In this document: positions 54,181 through 64,000 of the stretch, piece by piece | Layout of the letters: each line of letters begins with the position of its first letter | Position numbering within the stretch: the first letter of the stretch is position 1 | Source: Fomes fomentarius | Taxonomy: Eukaryota > Basidiomycota > Agaricomycetes > Polyporales > Polyporaceae | Assembly (NCBI GenBank): GCA_022606135.1 | Contig: JABYQN010000002.1 | Coordinates: 62,001 to 126,000, forward strand | Length of the DNA stretch: 64,000 nt | Direction of reading: 5' to 3' | The notes under the pieces: model-generated | Databases searched by the model: none | What the model was told of the DNA's origin: nothing | Seen by the model: the letters and a program-made list of their open reading frames with translations, nothing else | Translations under genes and position numbers: made by a program

Positions 54181-55767
54181 TCAGGATGTATCAAACTCCG
54201 ATGAACCCGGAGTGCCCGATATGTTCCACAATATAAATATACAACGCACGGACAACACATCTGTAGTGACGTGATCCAGCCACGCCTCGTTCAGCCCAAT
54301 ACATACGTCGCTGCGGTTCTGTGCGAGGATTACAGCACGCCAGTCTTCATACTGACTATCGTATCGTAAAACTGTCAAAGGAACACACGGGCGGTCAGTA
54401 CAGATTCTCCCCGAAAGCCGAAAGAAGACCGCGAAGCCCTCGGGTGCAATTCGATATCTCGCACTGTACAGGCATAGGGCACGCACCTCCTCTACCAGCC
54501 AATAACGCGTGATGACCCTTTTCCCCGCGTCCACCACATCACACAGCCGCTCCTCGACCCTGTTCAGAAGCCAGCGCGCTTCCTCTGCGGGGTCCCATCC
54601 GAGCTCCTTCTTGATCTGCATGACGAACTCGACCTCCTCCAGGGCGTCGAATTTCGCATCATCCAAGAGGTCGTTCACCTTATCGAGCGCCAACCAATCG
54701 ACGACCGCGCTCATCTCGGTCTCGAACTCCACCCGGACGTCGATCGTCAGCCTATCGATGGTCCGTGAAGGGATGCCCGCCTCGAGGACCGGTCCGAGCA
54801 TGTACCACGACCCGGGAGACATGTTGTACGAATCCATAAACACCGTCAGCGTGCGCACGTCCGTGTATCCATTGAGCTGTCCCCTATTCTCCATCTCTGG
54901 TAGACGTCGGAGTGAGTAGAGAAATCGAGAGCCAGACGACAACGAACACTCACGATCCAGGGTGCGCAGGGGCATCGACAAATGCTTGATACCCGGGCCG
55001 AACCGGGAAACTACATACTGCGGCGCCCTCGCAGAAAACGGCACAACGATCGTCTCCAGCGTTCCAACACACGGGCCCCTCGCCAACCACTCAGCAATCT
55101 CGGTTGTCGCCATCGTCGTCACATCAGGGGAGAACGCCAGCCTCTTCAGTCTCGGCCGTGAATGCAAGTTCGTGTTCAAATCTGCATACTCCACGACCGG
55201 TGCAGAAAACCGTCTCGCCATCGTCCGGTCCGCGTACATGATTCGGTGGAGATTAAGTGCGTTCAAGTTTGGGAGGGCGCAGACGAACGCCTGGACGTGC
55301 CGGAGGCCGAGGAACGACATCCCGCTCAGGGTGAGCTCCGTGATGGTCTCGAACCGCTCGAGCGCCTGGAAGCAATGCGGCGGTATAGCCACGACGTCCC
55401 AGAATTGCAGGCTCAGAAACGCAACCCTCGTCAAGCGCGGGAGGATGTGTGGTCTGAAGCGCTGTAGAAGGTCGTTGAGATAGTCGTGCCAACTTGGGCG
55501 TGTGTGGCTGTTGGATGGTCTCAGACGGAGTTCGATGATACAGTCGAGGTAGGGTGCCATGAATTCCTGGCCGAAGGCTTCGCAACCCACGACAGCGAAG
55601 AGTAGCTCGCGTGCAATCGGAAGCAAGCGGCGACAGGTGAGGGAGACTGCTCGGAGTGTCGGGAGATCCCTGGAGACATTTCGTAAGATGTTGTGCAAGA
55701 GTTCTGGTGGTAGATCCTGTAACATGACTGAGGAGTGAGGTGTAGGGGGATCCATGCAGAAGACCAC
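54181..55767 (-). CDS. F-box/LRR protein, tandem copy 2
   Basis: Paralogue-like neighbour of 52550-53857 in the same orientation. Open over 528 codons. The F-box is LQDLPPELLHNILRNVSRDL then LTCRRLLPIARELLF at about residues 16-55. LRR-type segments are ALERFETITELTLSGM, ALPNLNALNLHR and SRPRLKRLAFSPDV. A probable 57-nt intron, 54897-54953 (GTGAGT...TACCAG), is stop-free and in multiples of three; removing it gives LRTLDQMENRGQLNGY. The last about 70 codons past ARYRIAPEGFAVFF look less conserved and may include another intron or read-through. The arrangement suggests local expansion of F-box genes. Start uncertain between Met1 and Met15. Confidence 0.8.
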   Translation of the reverse strand: MVFCMDPPTPHSSVMLQDLPPELLHNILRNVSRDLPTLRAVSLTCRRLLPIARELLFAVVGCEAFGQEFMAPYLDCIIELRLRPSNSHTRPSWHDYLNDLLQRFRPHILPRLTRVAFLSLQFWDVVAIPPHCFQALERFETITELTLSGMSFLGLRHVQAFVCALPNLNALNLHRIMYADRTMARRFSAPVVEYADLNTNLHSRPRLKRLAFSPDVTTMATTEIAEWLARGPCVGTLETIVVPFSARAPQYVVSRFGPGIKHLSMPLRTLDRECSLSSGSRFLYSLRRLPEMENRGQLNGYTDVRTLTVFMDSYNMSPGSWYMLGPVLEAGIPSRTIDRLTIDVRVEFETEMSAVVDWLALDKVNDLLDDAKFDALEEVEFVMQIKKELGWDPAEEARWLLNRVEERLCDVVDAGKRVITRYWLVEEVRALCLYSARYRIAPEGFAVFFRLSGRICTDRPCVPLTVLRYDSQYEDWRAVILAQNRSDVCIGLNEAWLDHVTTDVLSVRCIFILWNISGTPGSSEFDTS

Positions 55768-56405
55768 GATGTGAGTGGGGCAATAGTATAGTACTAGTAG
55801 TACGAAGAGACTGGGCTGCGAAAGGCACTCGAGTCTGGGCTAGGCCTATCTTGATCTGATAAGAAGATACGTAGGAGGAGCAAGTCAGTTCGAGGACAAC
55901 CATAGAGGTCTTGTAGCTCACCTTGCGTGCTCTGACACGTAGCTCAGTCGGCAAAAGGGCCTCTGCGTCGGCTCATGAGGAACCTGTCTAAAATATCGCG
56001 GAGCTAAGAGCCTAAGACGAGCACTAGCTCCCCTATAGTGGGATAATATCGCCATGATGGGGCAATCTCCCACGGGTACCTCACCTACCCGTACGTTCTG
56101 TCACATCACTGTGCGCAACGCTAAAGAGGCTCAATAGATAGAATAGAGAAGTAGAACAGGTGGCAAGGCGCTGGGGCGTTTGGGTGTCTTCCTGCGGTAA
56201 TACGGTGCAGACGATAGAGGCAGTTGCGCCGACTAACCTTCGGTCCACGTGGATGCTGACTCACCATGCGATAGTGGTCAATAGCAAAACCTTCTCGCAG
56301 TTGAAGCACGTCGGACTTTATGCTACAGTGCCATATCGTCCATCCATGGGGCACAGTCCTCCCCATCTGTCATAGCCAGCCGACCACAAATAGGTCACAA
56401 GGTAC
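55768..56405. other. Intergenic, nothing recognised
   Basis: About 640 bases holding the promoter of the F-box gene and the 3' flank of ETFDH. A CTAGTAGTAC stretch lies near 55790-55803. TAGCTCAGTCGGC at about 55939 resembles a Pol III A box but has no tRNA body. Confidence 0.4.
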
Positions 56406-58465
56406 CTATGTCACAGCTTCGCAACACTCGTCAGCATACACTCCGCGATCAAAAAGCAGAAAGCACTCACTATACTTCGGACCTCCCCCACCCTCGGGCA
56501 CAGTCCAAGTGATATCCTGCGTCGGTACCTTGACGTCGCAGAACTTGCAATGTATGCAATTCTGCGAATTAATGACCAGCCTCTTGCCGCTCCATCCCGC
56601 CTTCTCCGGCTCGCTCGCGCGTTCCGCCTCATCATCCTCCACATACTCATACACCTGCGCGGGACATCCCCGTCCCAATAGGCCAGCATACTCCTCCACA
56701 TTCACCTTCACGTGCTCCCTCCTCACCTCCGCATCCTCCGTCCACCTTTCCGTCTTCAGCCCCTTCTCTGGCTCGCTACCCTCGCGCCCAACGTCCTCGC
56801 CCTGCTGCGCCAGGTACCTCCGCACGCGGAGATGCACAGGCTGGTCCTCCGCATGATTCGTACCCGTAAGCGCAACACTTGTCAGCAAGTCCGTCGACAG
56901 TGGCGGCTCGAATGGAGGGTACTCGATCTTCTCGCACTCGCTCGCCCGCTTCGTATGCGCTGCATCGCTCTTTCCCTCCTTATTCCTGAATGTCCATGGG
57001 GTCCGTCCACGGAGCAGGAGCGTGTCGATACCGGAATACGCGACGCCGCCCCACATGCCGAGCGCGGTGTTGAACGACGGACGCACGTTGCGCACCTCAT
57101 ACAGGTCGTCGTAGATCCAGCTCTTCTGGAATGCCCCCTCGTACGCGCTCATGTCCGCGGGCTCCTCAGACGACGACTCGGATGCGAGGACGTCGTATGC
57201 TGCTTCGGCGGCGAGCATCCCGCTCTTCATCGCGTTGTGTGTGCCCTTGATTTTCGCGACGTTCACGAAACCGGCCGAGCAGCCGATGAGCGCGCCGCCT
57301 GGGAAGTTGAGCTTGGGGACGGACTGCAGGCCGCCTTCGTTTAGCACGCGCGCGCCGTACGCTATCCGTGTTGAGTCGCCTGAGAGTAGGTCGCGGAAGT
57401 ACGGGTGATGTTTCATTCGCTACATGCATGTTAACACCCCTCGTATAGAAATCAGATATGTGCACGTACCTGGAACTCTCTGTACGGGCTGAGATGGGGG
57501 TTGGAATAGTCCAAACCGACCACGAGTCCGAGGGATACCAAGCCGTCGGCCATATGGTAGGTCCATCCACCACCGTAGGTTTGGAAGTCCATTGGCCAAC
57601 CCATGGTATGTACGACTTTGCCGGGGTCATGCTTGCCCGGGTCGACGCGCCATACCTCCTTCAAACCAAGACCGTATGTCTGGGGGTCGCGACCCTCTCG
57701 GAGCTTGAAGCGCCTGATGGCTTCCTTGGAGAGCGAACCGTGCGCGCCTTCTGCGAGCAGGGTCACGCGAGCGCGGAACTCCATACCGGGTTCAAACGAT
57801 TCTTTCATGCGCCCCTGGCGGTCAAGGCCGACTTCATTGGTGCGAACACCTAAAACGCTACGGCCGTCCTCGGAATAGACGAGGCCTGCGCCTGCAAAAC
57901 CAGGGTAAACTTCGACACCCAATTCCTCCGCTATGCTTCCCAGCCACGCGGTCACTCTTGAGAGCGAGATGACGTAGGTACCCATCTTGGCCATCTGGGG
58001 AGGCTGAGGGATACGGACGGACCACTTTTCTGTGAAGAAGCGCATGGATGTGTGTGTGGTAGGCTGAGTAAGCGGGTGGTCATCGCGGCTCTTCCAGTCA
58101 GGGAGGAGCTCGTCAAGACCGCGAGGCTCGAGGACGGCTCCGGAGAGGATGTGCGAGCCTGTACATGTGTGAGAGGGATGAGAGGGATGATTGGGGTGAG
58201 AGGGCTCGCAGTACTCACCAACTTCAGCGCCCTTCTCAAGGACAACGACACGGACCTCGCGCCCCCTCTCCTGCTCAAGTTGCTTCAAGCGGATTGCGGC
58301 GCTGAGTCCCGCGGGCCCTCCGCCGACGATGCAGACGTCGACTTCGTCACTGGCGCGTTCGACATTGTTTGGGTCGAAAAGCTCCCGCCGTCGAAGCGGG
58401 GTAGAGTGCAGAGAGCGAGTAAGATGTCGCGCAAATATCGGGCGTGGTCTACAGCGAAGAATCAT
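56406..58465 (-). CDS. ETFDH: Electron transfer flavoprotein-ubiquinone oxidoreductase
   Basis: Passes electrons from ETF (fatty acid, amino acid and choline oxidation) to ubiquinone at the inner mitochondrial membrane. Exons on the minus strand: 58219-58465, 57470-58158, 56471-57419, 56406-56416, giving 631 residues, the normal length. The N-terminus MILRCRPRPIFARHLTRSLH is a mitochondrial presequence. The FAD motif VCIVGGGPAGLSAAIRLKQL is at residues 45-64. Other blocks are GAVLEPRGLDELLPDWK, MGTYVISLSRVTAWLG and LLAEGAHGSLSKEAI. The ubiquinone/membrane part has GGALIGCSAGFVNVAKIKGT. The 4Fe-4S ligands are Cys in GRGCPAQVYEY and NCIHCKFCDVKVPTQDITW. The last exon codes only three residues plus the stop. 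It shares a 391-bp divergent promoter with the sugar transporter. Confidence 0.96.
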
Positions 58466-58856
58466 GTCTGAACGAATGCGGGGAAGAACAAGGAGAGGAG
58501 AGAGACTCGCTTGAGCGCGGGTCCAACTTGTCCGGTTAAGCGCCCTGTGAATGAGGACGTCGCGATTGGCCAGCGACAATCACGCGACTCAGGACGCGCC
58601 TCCCACGTGGGCGCGAGGCAGTGTCTGAGGTCCTGAGCATGTGTGTGGACCCCGAGGATCGTTGCCGTCATCGCGGACAGCAGACTCGCGACGCGCGCTC
58701 AGAGAGAGCCTCGCAACTCGACTTCAGGTCCATGTCCGACCCTTCGCTCGCTCCTATCCTCATCCTCCTTGCTGCGCATCTCCTCTAAACGACTCACAAC
58801 GACGCGACTGCCCCGTTCTCATCCATCATCGCTGTTTGTCCATCGCGCATGCGAAC
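58466..58856. promoter_or_regulatory. Divergent promoter, ETFDH / sugar transporter
   Basis: 391 bp between opposite start codons. No TATA box is recognised. Both genes serve carbon use, so co-regulation is conceivable but not shown. Confidence 0.4.
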
Positions 58857-61807
58857 ATGACCGGCTTTTCGAGCATACCCCTCGCTGAAGAGGGTGGCGA
58901 CCGCGAAGACTCGCGTCTTGCTGGTGTCGCAAAGATTCTTGGCCCGCGATGGGCGCAACTACCAGCGATAACCGTTGGTCTGCTAGGCGTCCAAGTCTTC
59001 TGGTCCGTGGAGATGTCATACGGTGGGTATCCCTTCATCCCATCCATCTCTCATGTCGCGCGCGAGCGGGCAGCTCACTCTCCCTACAAGGCACCCCATA
59101 TCTACTATCACTAGGTCTCTCAAAGGCCGCAGTAGCCATGGTCTTTCTCGCAGGACCGATATCTGGACTCGTCGTCCAACCCCTTATTGGTACGCTCTTC
59201 ATGTTCCTCGTAAACACAATCCAACCTCGGCTCCCCAGGCGTGCTCGCCGACAACTCAAAATCCCGCTTTGGCCGTAGGAGACCGTACATGGTCGTGGGT
59301 TGTCTCATATGTGTAGCCGCAATGCTCTTGCTCGGCTTCACGAGACCTTTCGCCACGGTATTCCTCCCCTTCCCCTCAACAGCAGTGAGTCTTTCATTCT
59401 GTCCTATTGCCTCGGTTCCTCTCAGCCGCCGGGTTGAGCCAAGTCTTTGCCTGGACGATGCTGGGCACGGCCTGAACGTACAGCTTGAAGGTTTCTGAGG
59501 CCGGCTGCATTGTTAGGCCGGGGATTCTCCATTGTCGCCGAAAAATGTGAAACACACATCACCTGAGTCCATATATATCTGTCCGCGCGAATGGTAAATG
59601 ATTACTCGACGTGGACCATATATCCATCGCCGTTTTAAGCTGGTCCACAGCTTGCAACGGAACAAGTGACTTTCACGACATATGAAATAGTTGTTGACTG
59701 TAAACGCTACAGAATAGTCTTCTTACCATATGGCTAGCTATTATCGCCCTCTTCATCATCGACTTTTCAATAAATGCTGGTACGTGGCCAAATGTGTTCC
59801 AGACCGACCTAGTGTAGACTCTCAACGAAAATCCATCATTCAGTCCAAGCAGTGGACCGCGCTCTTATCGTCGACACATTACCTTCAGCAGAACAAGCAG
59901 ACGCCAACGCCTGGGCAGCGCGTATGCTCGGCTTTGGCAGTGTCGCAGGATACTTCATGTTCGTGCGCGCTCTGCAGCACCCCCGGAACCCCATCTGATC
60001 AATCTACACAGTGGGAACATAGACATGACAGCAGTATTCCCCTTCTTTGGCAGCACAGAACTTCAAGTCCTCGCCGTTGTCGGCTCGCTGCTTCTACTCT
60101 CCACACATGCCATCACGGCCTTCTGCACGAAAGAGAAGGTAGTCGTAGCCACAAGGTATGAACTGTCTATGACACTGGTCCTTATCCTGACCGAACCTGT
60201 TAGAGGCCCGAAGAAGAGCTTGTCTAGGGAGCTCAAGGAAATTTGGGACAATGTATTTACTCTCCCACCCGTCATCCGTCAGATTGTACGTTTCATTATA
60301 TATGCTGCTTCCCACCACTGAACGCCTGTCATAGTGCATCATCCAATTCTTGTGAGGTTCATCAACAGGCTCGACCATTTGCGTACACTGACACGTCATC
60401 AGCTCTTGGGTCGGCTGGTTTCCAGTTCTCTTCTACACCACCGCCTTCATTGGTGATCTGCACAGAGAGACATCCAGCCTCCCGGCAGACGACCCTCTCC
60501 TCAGCGACGAAGCGACCCGACTCGGCACCCGCGCCCTCTTCTTCTCCTCTCTATTGAGCTTTGCAGGAAACGTCCTCCTGCCCTTCATCGTCGCCGAGTC
60601 CGCGCGGTCGCGTAGACTACTAGAGCGGAGGCTCGCACAGGCGCGCAAGAGCGTATGGGCGCGATTATACGACCGCATCCGGGTCCATCTCGCGTCGCTC
60701 TGGGCCGCGAGTCATCTTATCTTTGCGATATGCATGCTCGCCACGTTGTGAGTACAGCACTTCTCATAGCAGGCTCAAGCGAAGGACAGTACGGGCTGAT
60801 AGACTGTAGCTTCTACTCGAGTGTGGAGGGAGCCACGTTCTTCACCACCCTTACTGGCTTCTCGTGGTCAATCACTCAATGGGCGCCGTTTTCGCTGGTC
60901 CGTCCCTCGGCGTCTTCTACCTCATACCGACTCAGTATCACTAACGATCCCAACAGCTCGCCGAAGCAATTCTAACAGTGCCCTCTAATGACGACGGCGC
61001 GATCGTCCTCACCGACACCAGAACACACCGTCGCTCTGGTTCTGTCACCCTACCCGGGGACGACCACGAACGCCAATTTCTCGTCGGTGACGCGGATGAC
61101 TCCGACTCCGAAGAGCCACAATCGAAAGCACAGGATCAGCACTCTGGGGGCAACCTCGCACTCGGAGAAGACGTCCGCTCCTTCTCCTCCAACGCCTCAA
61201 TCGACTCCTCGTCACCCTCCAGCTCGCTTGACTCCGACAACGGCCGGCCCAAACCGCACCGGCGCAGTCCCAGCGTCGGTGCAGGGGCAGACGAGGACGG
61301 CCTTGGACTCCTGCACAACGCCGCCGCGCGGACGAGTCACCTCGACGTGCACTCCCTCTCCACGTCCGATTCTTCGACCCTTCACCCGGCAGACGAGCAC
61401 GGAGGGAAACCAGGAGGGGGCCTAGCCGCCAAGGCCGGGATCATCATCGGGATCCACAATATCTTTATCGTCATCCCGCAGTTCATTATGACCGGGATTG
61501 CGTCTATCATCTTCGCGCTTACCGACTCCTCCAAAGGCACCGACTCAAGTTCGAGTGCTGTGGCTGGCGTGTCGCAGGCGGGTAACGCAACGGCGGCGGC
61601 GGCGGAGGTGGCTGATAGAGGGGAGGCGCTCGTCACAGGGAGTGGGCCGAACTCATATGCCATCATCTACCGGTAAGTCCTTCAAGCTTCGGATGTTCAT
61701 TGGAGTAGTTTCCGTGCTAATATAATACACCAAGTCTGGGAGGCGTATCGGCGATGATCGCCTTCGTGCTGACGCTGCGGCTCGCGCGCGAGCTCAGACA
61801 TCACTAG
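58857..61807 (+). CDS. GPH/SUT-type sugar transporter
   Basis: Predicted 12-helix proton-coupled sugar (sucrose/alpha-glucoside type) importer of the plasma membrane. Twelve exons: 58857-59022, 59091-59189, 59239-59384, 59713-59779, 59844-59958, 60012-60155, 60204-60285, 60335-60351, 60403-60747, 60810-60897, 60957-61672, 61735-61807, giving 685 residues. Helix and loop blocks match the family: LLGVQVFWSVEMSYGTPYLL, MVFLAGPISGLVVQPLIG, GVLADNSKSRFGRRRPYM (the GPH/SUT loop), LFIIDFSINAVQAVDRALIV and QFFSWVGWFPVLFYTTAFIG. Between helices near residues 430-575 is a long Ser/Asp-rich cytosolic loop, then AAKAGIIIGIHNIFIVIPQF. Intron 3 is 328 bp, far above the local norm. Exon 8 is 17 bp. Substrate inferred only from family. 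Confidence 0.92.
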
Positions 61808-62692
61808 ACCTGCTGTAATATACTTATTGAGCTCTTTTTCCAGGTGTGCGAGCGCTGTACCGGACGTTAACATCTGCTCTTGCTACTGCTATCTTATTGA
61901 ATGTTCTACACTAATGAATGTATAGTATCACAACCATCGGTGGATACGCATGCATCTTTCGCTGCAACTTTTCGGTTTCGTGGTCGTGTAGGTGAGATGA
62001 AATACCACAGTCCGAGCATGAAAATGCAGGAAGTCCGAGTCAAGGCTACCGCACTCCATGATCTGACCGCTAGGGCGACTCATACTCTTGTCGACCCTGA
62101 CTCGATGACCTCTCAAGAGATTCTCATTGCTGTCGCAAGATGGCAAACCCAAATGTCATATCCAATGCGTTTCAGGGCGATCGGTTTGTTCCGATCTCAG
62201 ACAACTTCATGGACGATATCTGTCGAGGCATCGTCATCAACATCTTCAATGTGTGTAGTATAGACTTTATTTGCTTCCAATGGCCTATTTTCACTGTCAT
62301 ACATCAGTCTGAGTCTTCTCCGGTACCCGGTCCCCGTTAGCAAGAAATGATGCCTCCGCGCTGCACAAGCTACTAGCGCTCGACCGGTGATGAAATTTAC
62401 GATGCGCTCGAAACCGACGCTATCGTAAATGGACTCAATAGAACTGTACTATCGCAGGCTGCGTTCCGTAGGATGAGACGCTGAAAAGACCGTAGTGTCC
62501 GGGCCATTTGAAGACCCAATGGATGGAAACGACGATACTACTCTCACACATGGCTTGTACAGTACGTGATTAGGAGGCTTTCTTCCTAAGTGAGATAGTG
62601 TTTACACATAGCCACATCGATACACCAGATCATACATTTCATACCAAGGAAAAGCCTGCAGAGTGCTCATGCAACGCATGTAAAGACCTCTG
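61808..62692. other. Intergenic with a doubtful small frame
   Basis: About 880 bp between converging genes. A plus-strand frame from ATG 62140 (MANPNVISNAFQGDRFVPIS, running on about 40 residues to a possible donor) looks protein-like, but no second exon is convincing. The rest is featureless. Confidence 0.3.
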
Positions 62693-64000
62693 CTAAAATA
62701 CCGTTCCATCGCTCTCGATCTCAATCGGAGGACCACACGTCGCCGGCCGCTTCTGCTTCGCAATTGCCCGCCCGCCCGTCCATGTCGCGCCTTCAAGCAC
62801 TTGGGCGAGAGTCAATTGTTCAGCGGTGAGGCCAAGCTGCTTTCTGATCTCGTCAGCGATACGATCCCTGTCCCCGGAAGTAGATCTCAATAAGCATACA
62901 AGAGGGTATGGGGCACGGCGAATTAGAAGACGCACAATTCGATGACAGTCATAGCCCTCCACTCAATGATGGCAGGATGAGAGGGGAGCAGCTTCGGAAT
63001 GCCAGAGCTTGGGTCAGGGTAGAGGGACGCATCGATTGCGCCAGGGCGCAGTGAAAGTATTCCAAGATCCACCAAAAGGCCACCTAACGAATGCAGCTTC
63101 AGCGTCGGTTACTGTCATATACAGATTTGAGGTGCCTGACCGTTCCGGTATTCGGGCAGACCCGTCATATACTCAATACCCTCGATCTTCCACCCAAGGA
63201 CCTTCTTGATCGGCTCGATGAGACTGTACGTGATCCACCCGGTAAGCTTGTGGAAGGGCACGAGCTCGTCACCCTCCTTGTACGTTCCAGCGGCGATACT
63301 TTCCTTCTTGAGCGCGTCGCAGGGCCAGACGTCGCCGAGAGCCGTACCGCCCAGAGTTGTACGCGTTGCGGGCCAGATCGGGGAGAGTCCGTCAACGAGC
63401 GCCGTCCAGAGGGCAAAGATGTGCACGCGTTTCGATTCACCTTCCGTGATTGATTCGGAATCGAGAAAATCTGTATGTCGCTGTGAGCATGCATCATAAA
63501 GCTCGACAAGAGTCACGCACCAATAAGATGCCCAGGACGAGCCCTAGTGCCGAAGAACTTCGTGTTTGCCTTAAGGGCCTTGCTCAAGTTGACGAGGAGG
63601 GAAGATCGTCCATCCAATCCGACTAACGGATTGGAATCTGACACCTGCATGGCGGAGGCAACCTTTTGGGCGGTGATCTTCGAGAGCCCATCCGCTAAAG
63701 TGGTTGTCAGTCTGGGGGCTGATTGCATTATGAGAGTGCGACTCACCATCTGCTTGGTGGGGATTATTACTGTCGCCGGAGAAGAGTCCTTGTTCAAACA
63801 TATGGAAAGTGGCGACCCCAAGGCCTTCGGACCTTGAGAAACTCTGTCCGGACTCGTGCTCCTTAAACGACCACGCGTTACCGGCGCCGGCATCAAGCAA
63901 TACGGACACGAGGAAAAAATCGATGAGCCGTCTGGCTATCTCCTTCACGTCGGGTGGATTCGGAGAGGCCTTCCACTTCGCAATGAGAGGGTCAACCCGC
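62693..64000 (-). CDS. URC4: Urc4/DUF1688 uracil catabolism protein, 5' end cut
   Basis: Urc4 is needed for the URC pathway of pyrimidine degradation in fungi; its exact reaction is unsettled. Exons on the minus strand: 63747-64000 (continues beyond the window), 63521-63694, 63141-63470, 62936-63083, 62693-62867, about 360 residues visible. Conserved DUF1688 blocks include LLDAGAGNAWSFKEHESGQ, SEGLGVATFHMFEQGLFSG, NPLVGLDGRSSLLVNLSKAL, RPGHLIDFLDSESI, HIFALWTALVDGLSPIWPAT, GDVWPCDALKKES, ELVPFHKLTGWITYSLIEPI, GLPEYRNGGLLVDLGILSLR and VLEGATWTGGRAIAKQKRPA. It ends at TAG 62693-62695. The N-terminal part lies outside. URC4 usually works with URC1 (a GTP cyclohydrolase II homologue), which is not in this window. 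Confidence 0.93.

Noticed and set aside
55933..55985. Pol III A-box-like TAGCTCAGTCGGC
   Set aside because: No B box or cloverleaf follows within tRNA distance.
56712..57344. 210-codon plus-strand frame
   Set aside because: Antisense to the long ETFDH exon, which has intact iron-sulfur ligands.

Overview
This is a nuclear genome window from a filamentous basidiomycete, most likely an Agaricomycete. The evidence is: protein-coding genes split by many short GT-AG introns (mostly about 45-75 bp), tRNA genes with introns just 3' of the anticodon, a HET-domain gene, and several F-box/LRR genes. There are no bacterial features. Gene models were joined by hand from splice sites and reading frame. 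I checked exon phases, but individual boundaries could be off by a base or choose a different nearby splice site.

Layout. 1-831: 3' part of an aldo/keto reductase is missing at the window edge. 1225-1313: tRNA-Lys(CUU). About 2160-6430 and about 34540-40150: the two arms of an inverted segmental duplication, each carrying one copy of a three-exon gene for a small secreted protein of 228 residues. The right arm also carries a 1.03-kb insertion with terminal inverted repeats that is absent from the left arm. Between the arms lie an F-box protein, a HET-domain protein, a Drs2-type lipid flippase, tRNA-Pro(UGG), a tiny Cys-rich protein, the F-box recycling factor Rcy1, a small conserved-looking protein, an ECM11-domain protein, a hotdog thioesterase, a METTL16-type RNA methyltransferase, two divergently transcribed membrane/low-complexity proteins, and a secreted solute-binding protein. 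From 40993 to the right end: a pRiA4b-ORF3-like/MYND protein, a membrane-anchored histidine acid phosphatase, Dgk1-type diacylglycerol kinase, Rad6, histidinol phosphatase, two F-box paralogues, ETF-ubiquinone oxidoreductase, a GPH/SUT-type sugar transporter and Urc4 (5' end beyond the window).

How the genes relate. There is no metabolic cluster; most genes are independent housekeeping genes. Drs2 and Rcy1 are neighbours and, in yeast, both act in endosome-to-Golgi recycling, which may be coincidence. The accessory, fast-evolving part is the inverted duplication with the HET gene and F-box genes. I did not find a convincing novel defence or metabolic system. The most notable structure is the inverted duplication with its empty/filled transposon site.
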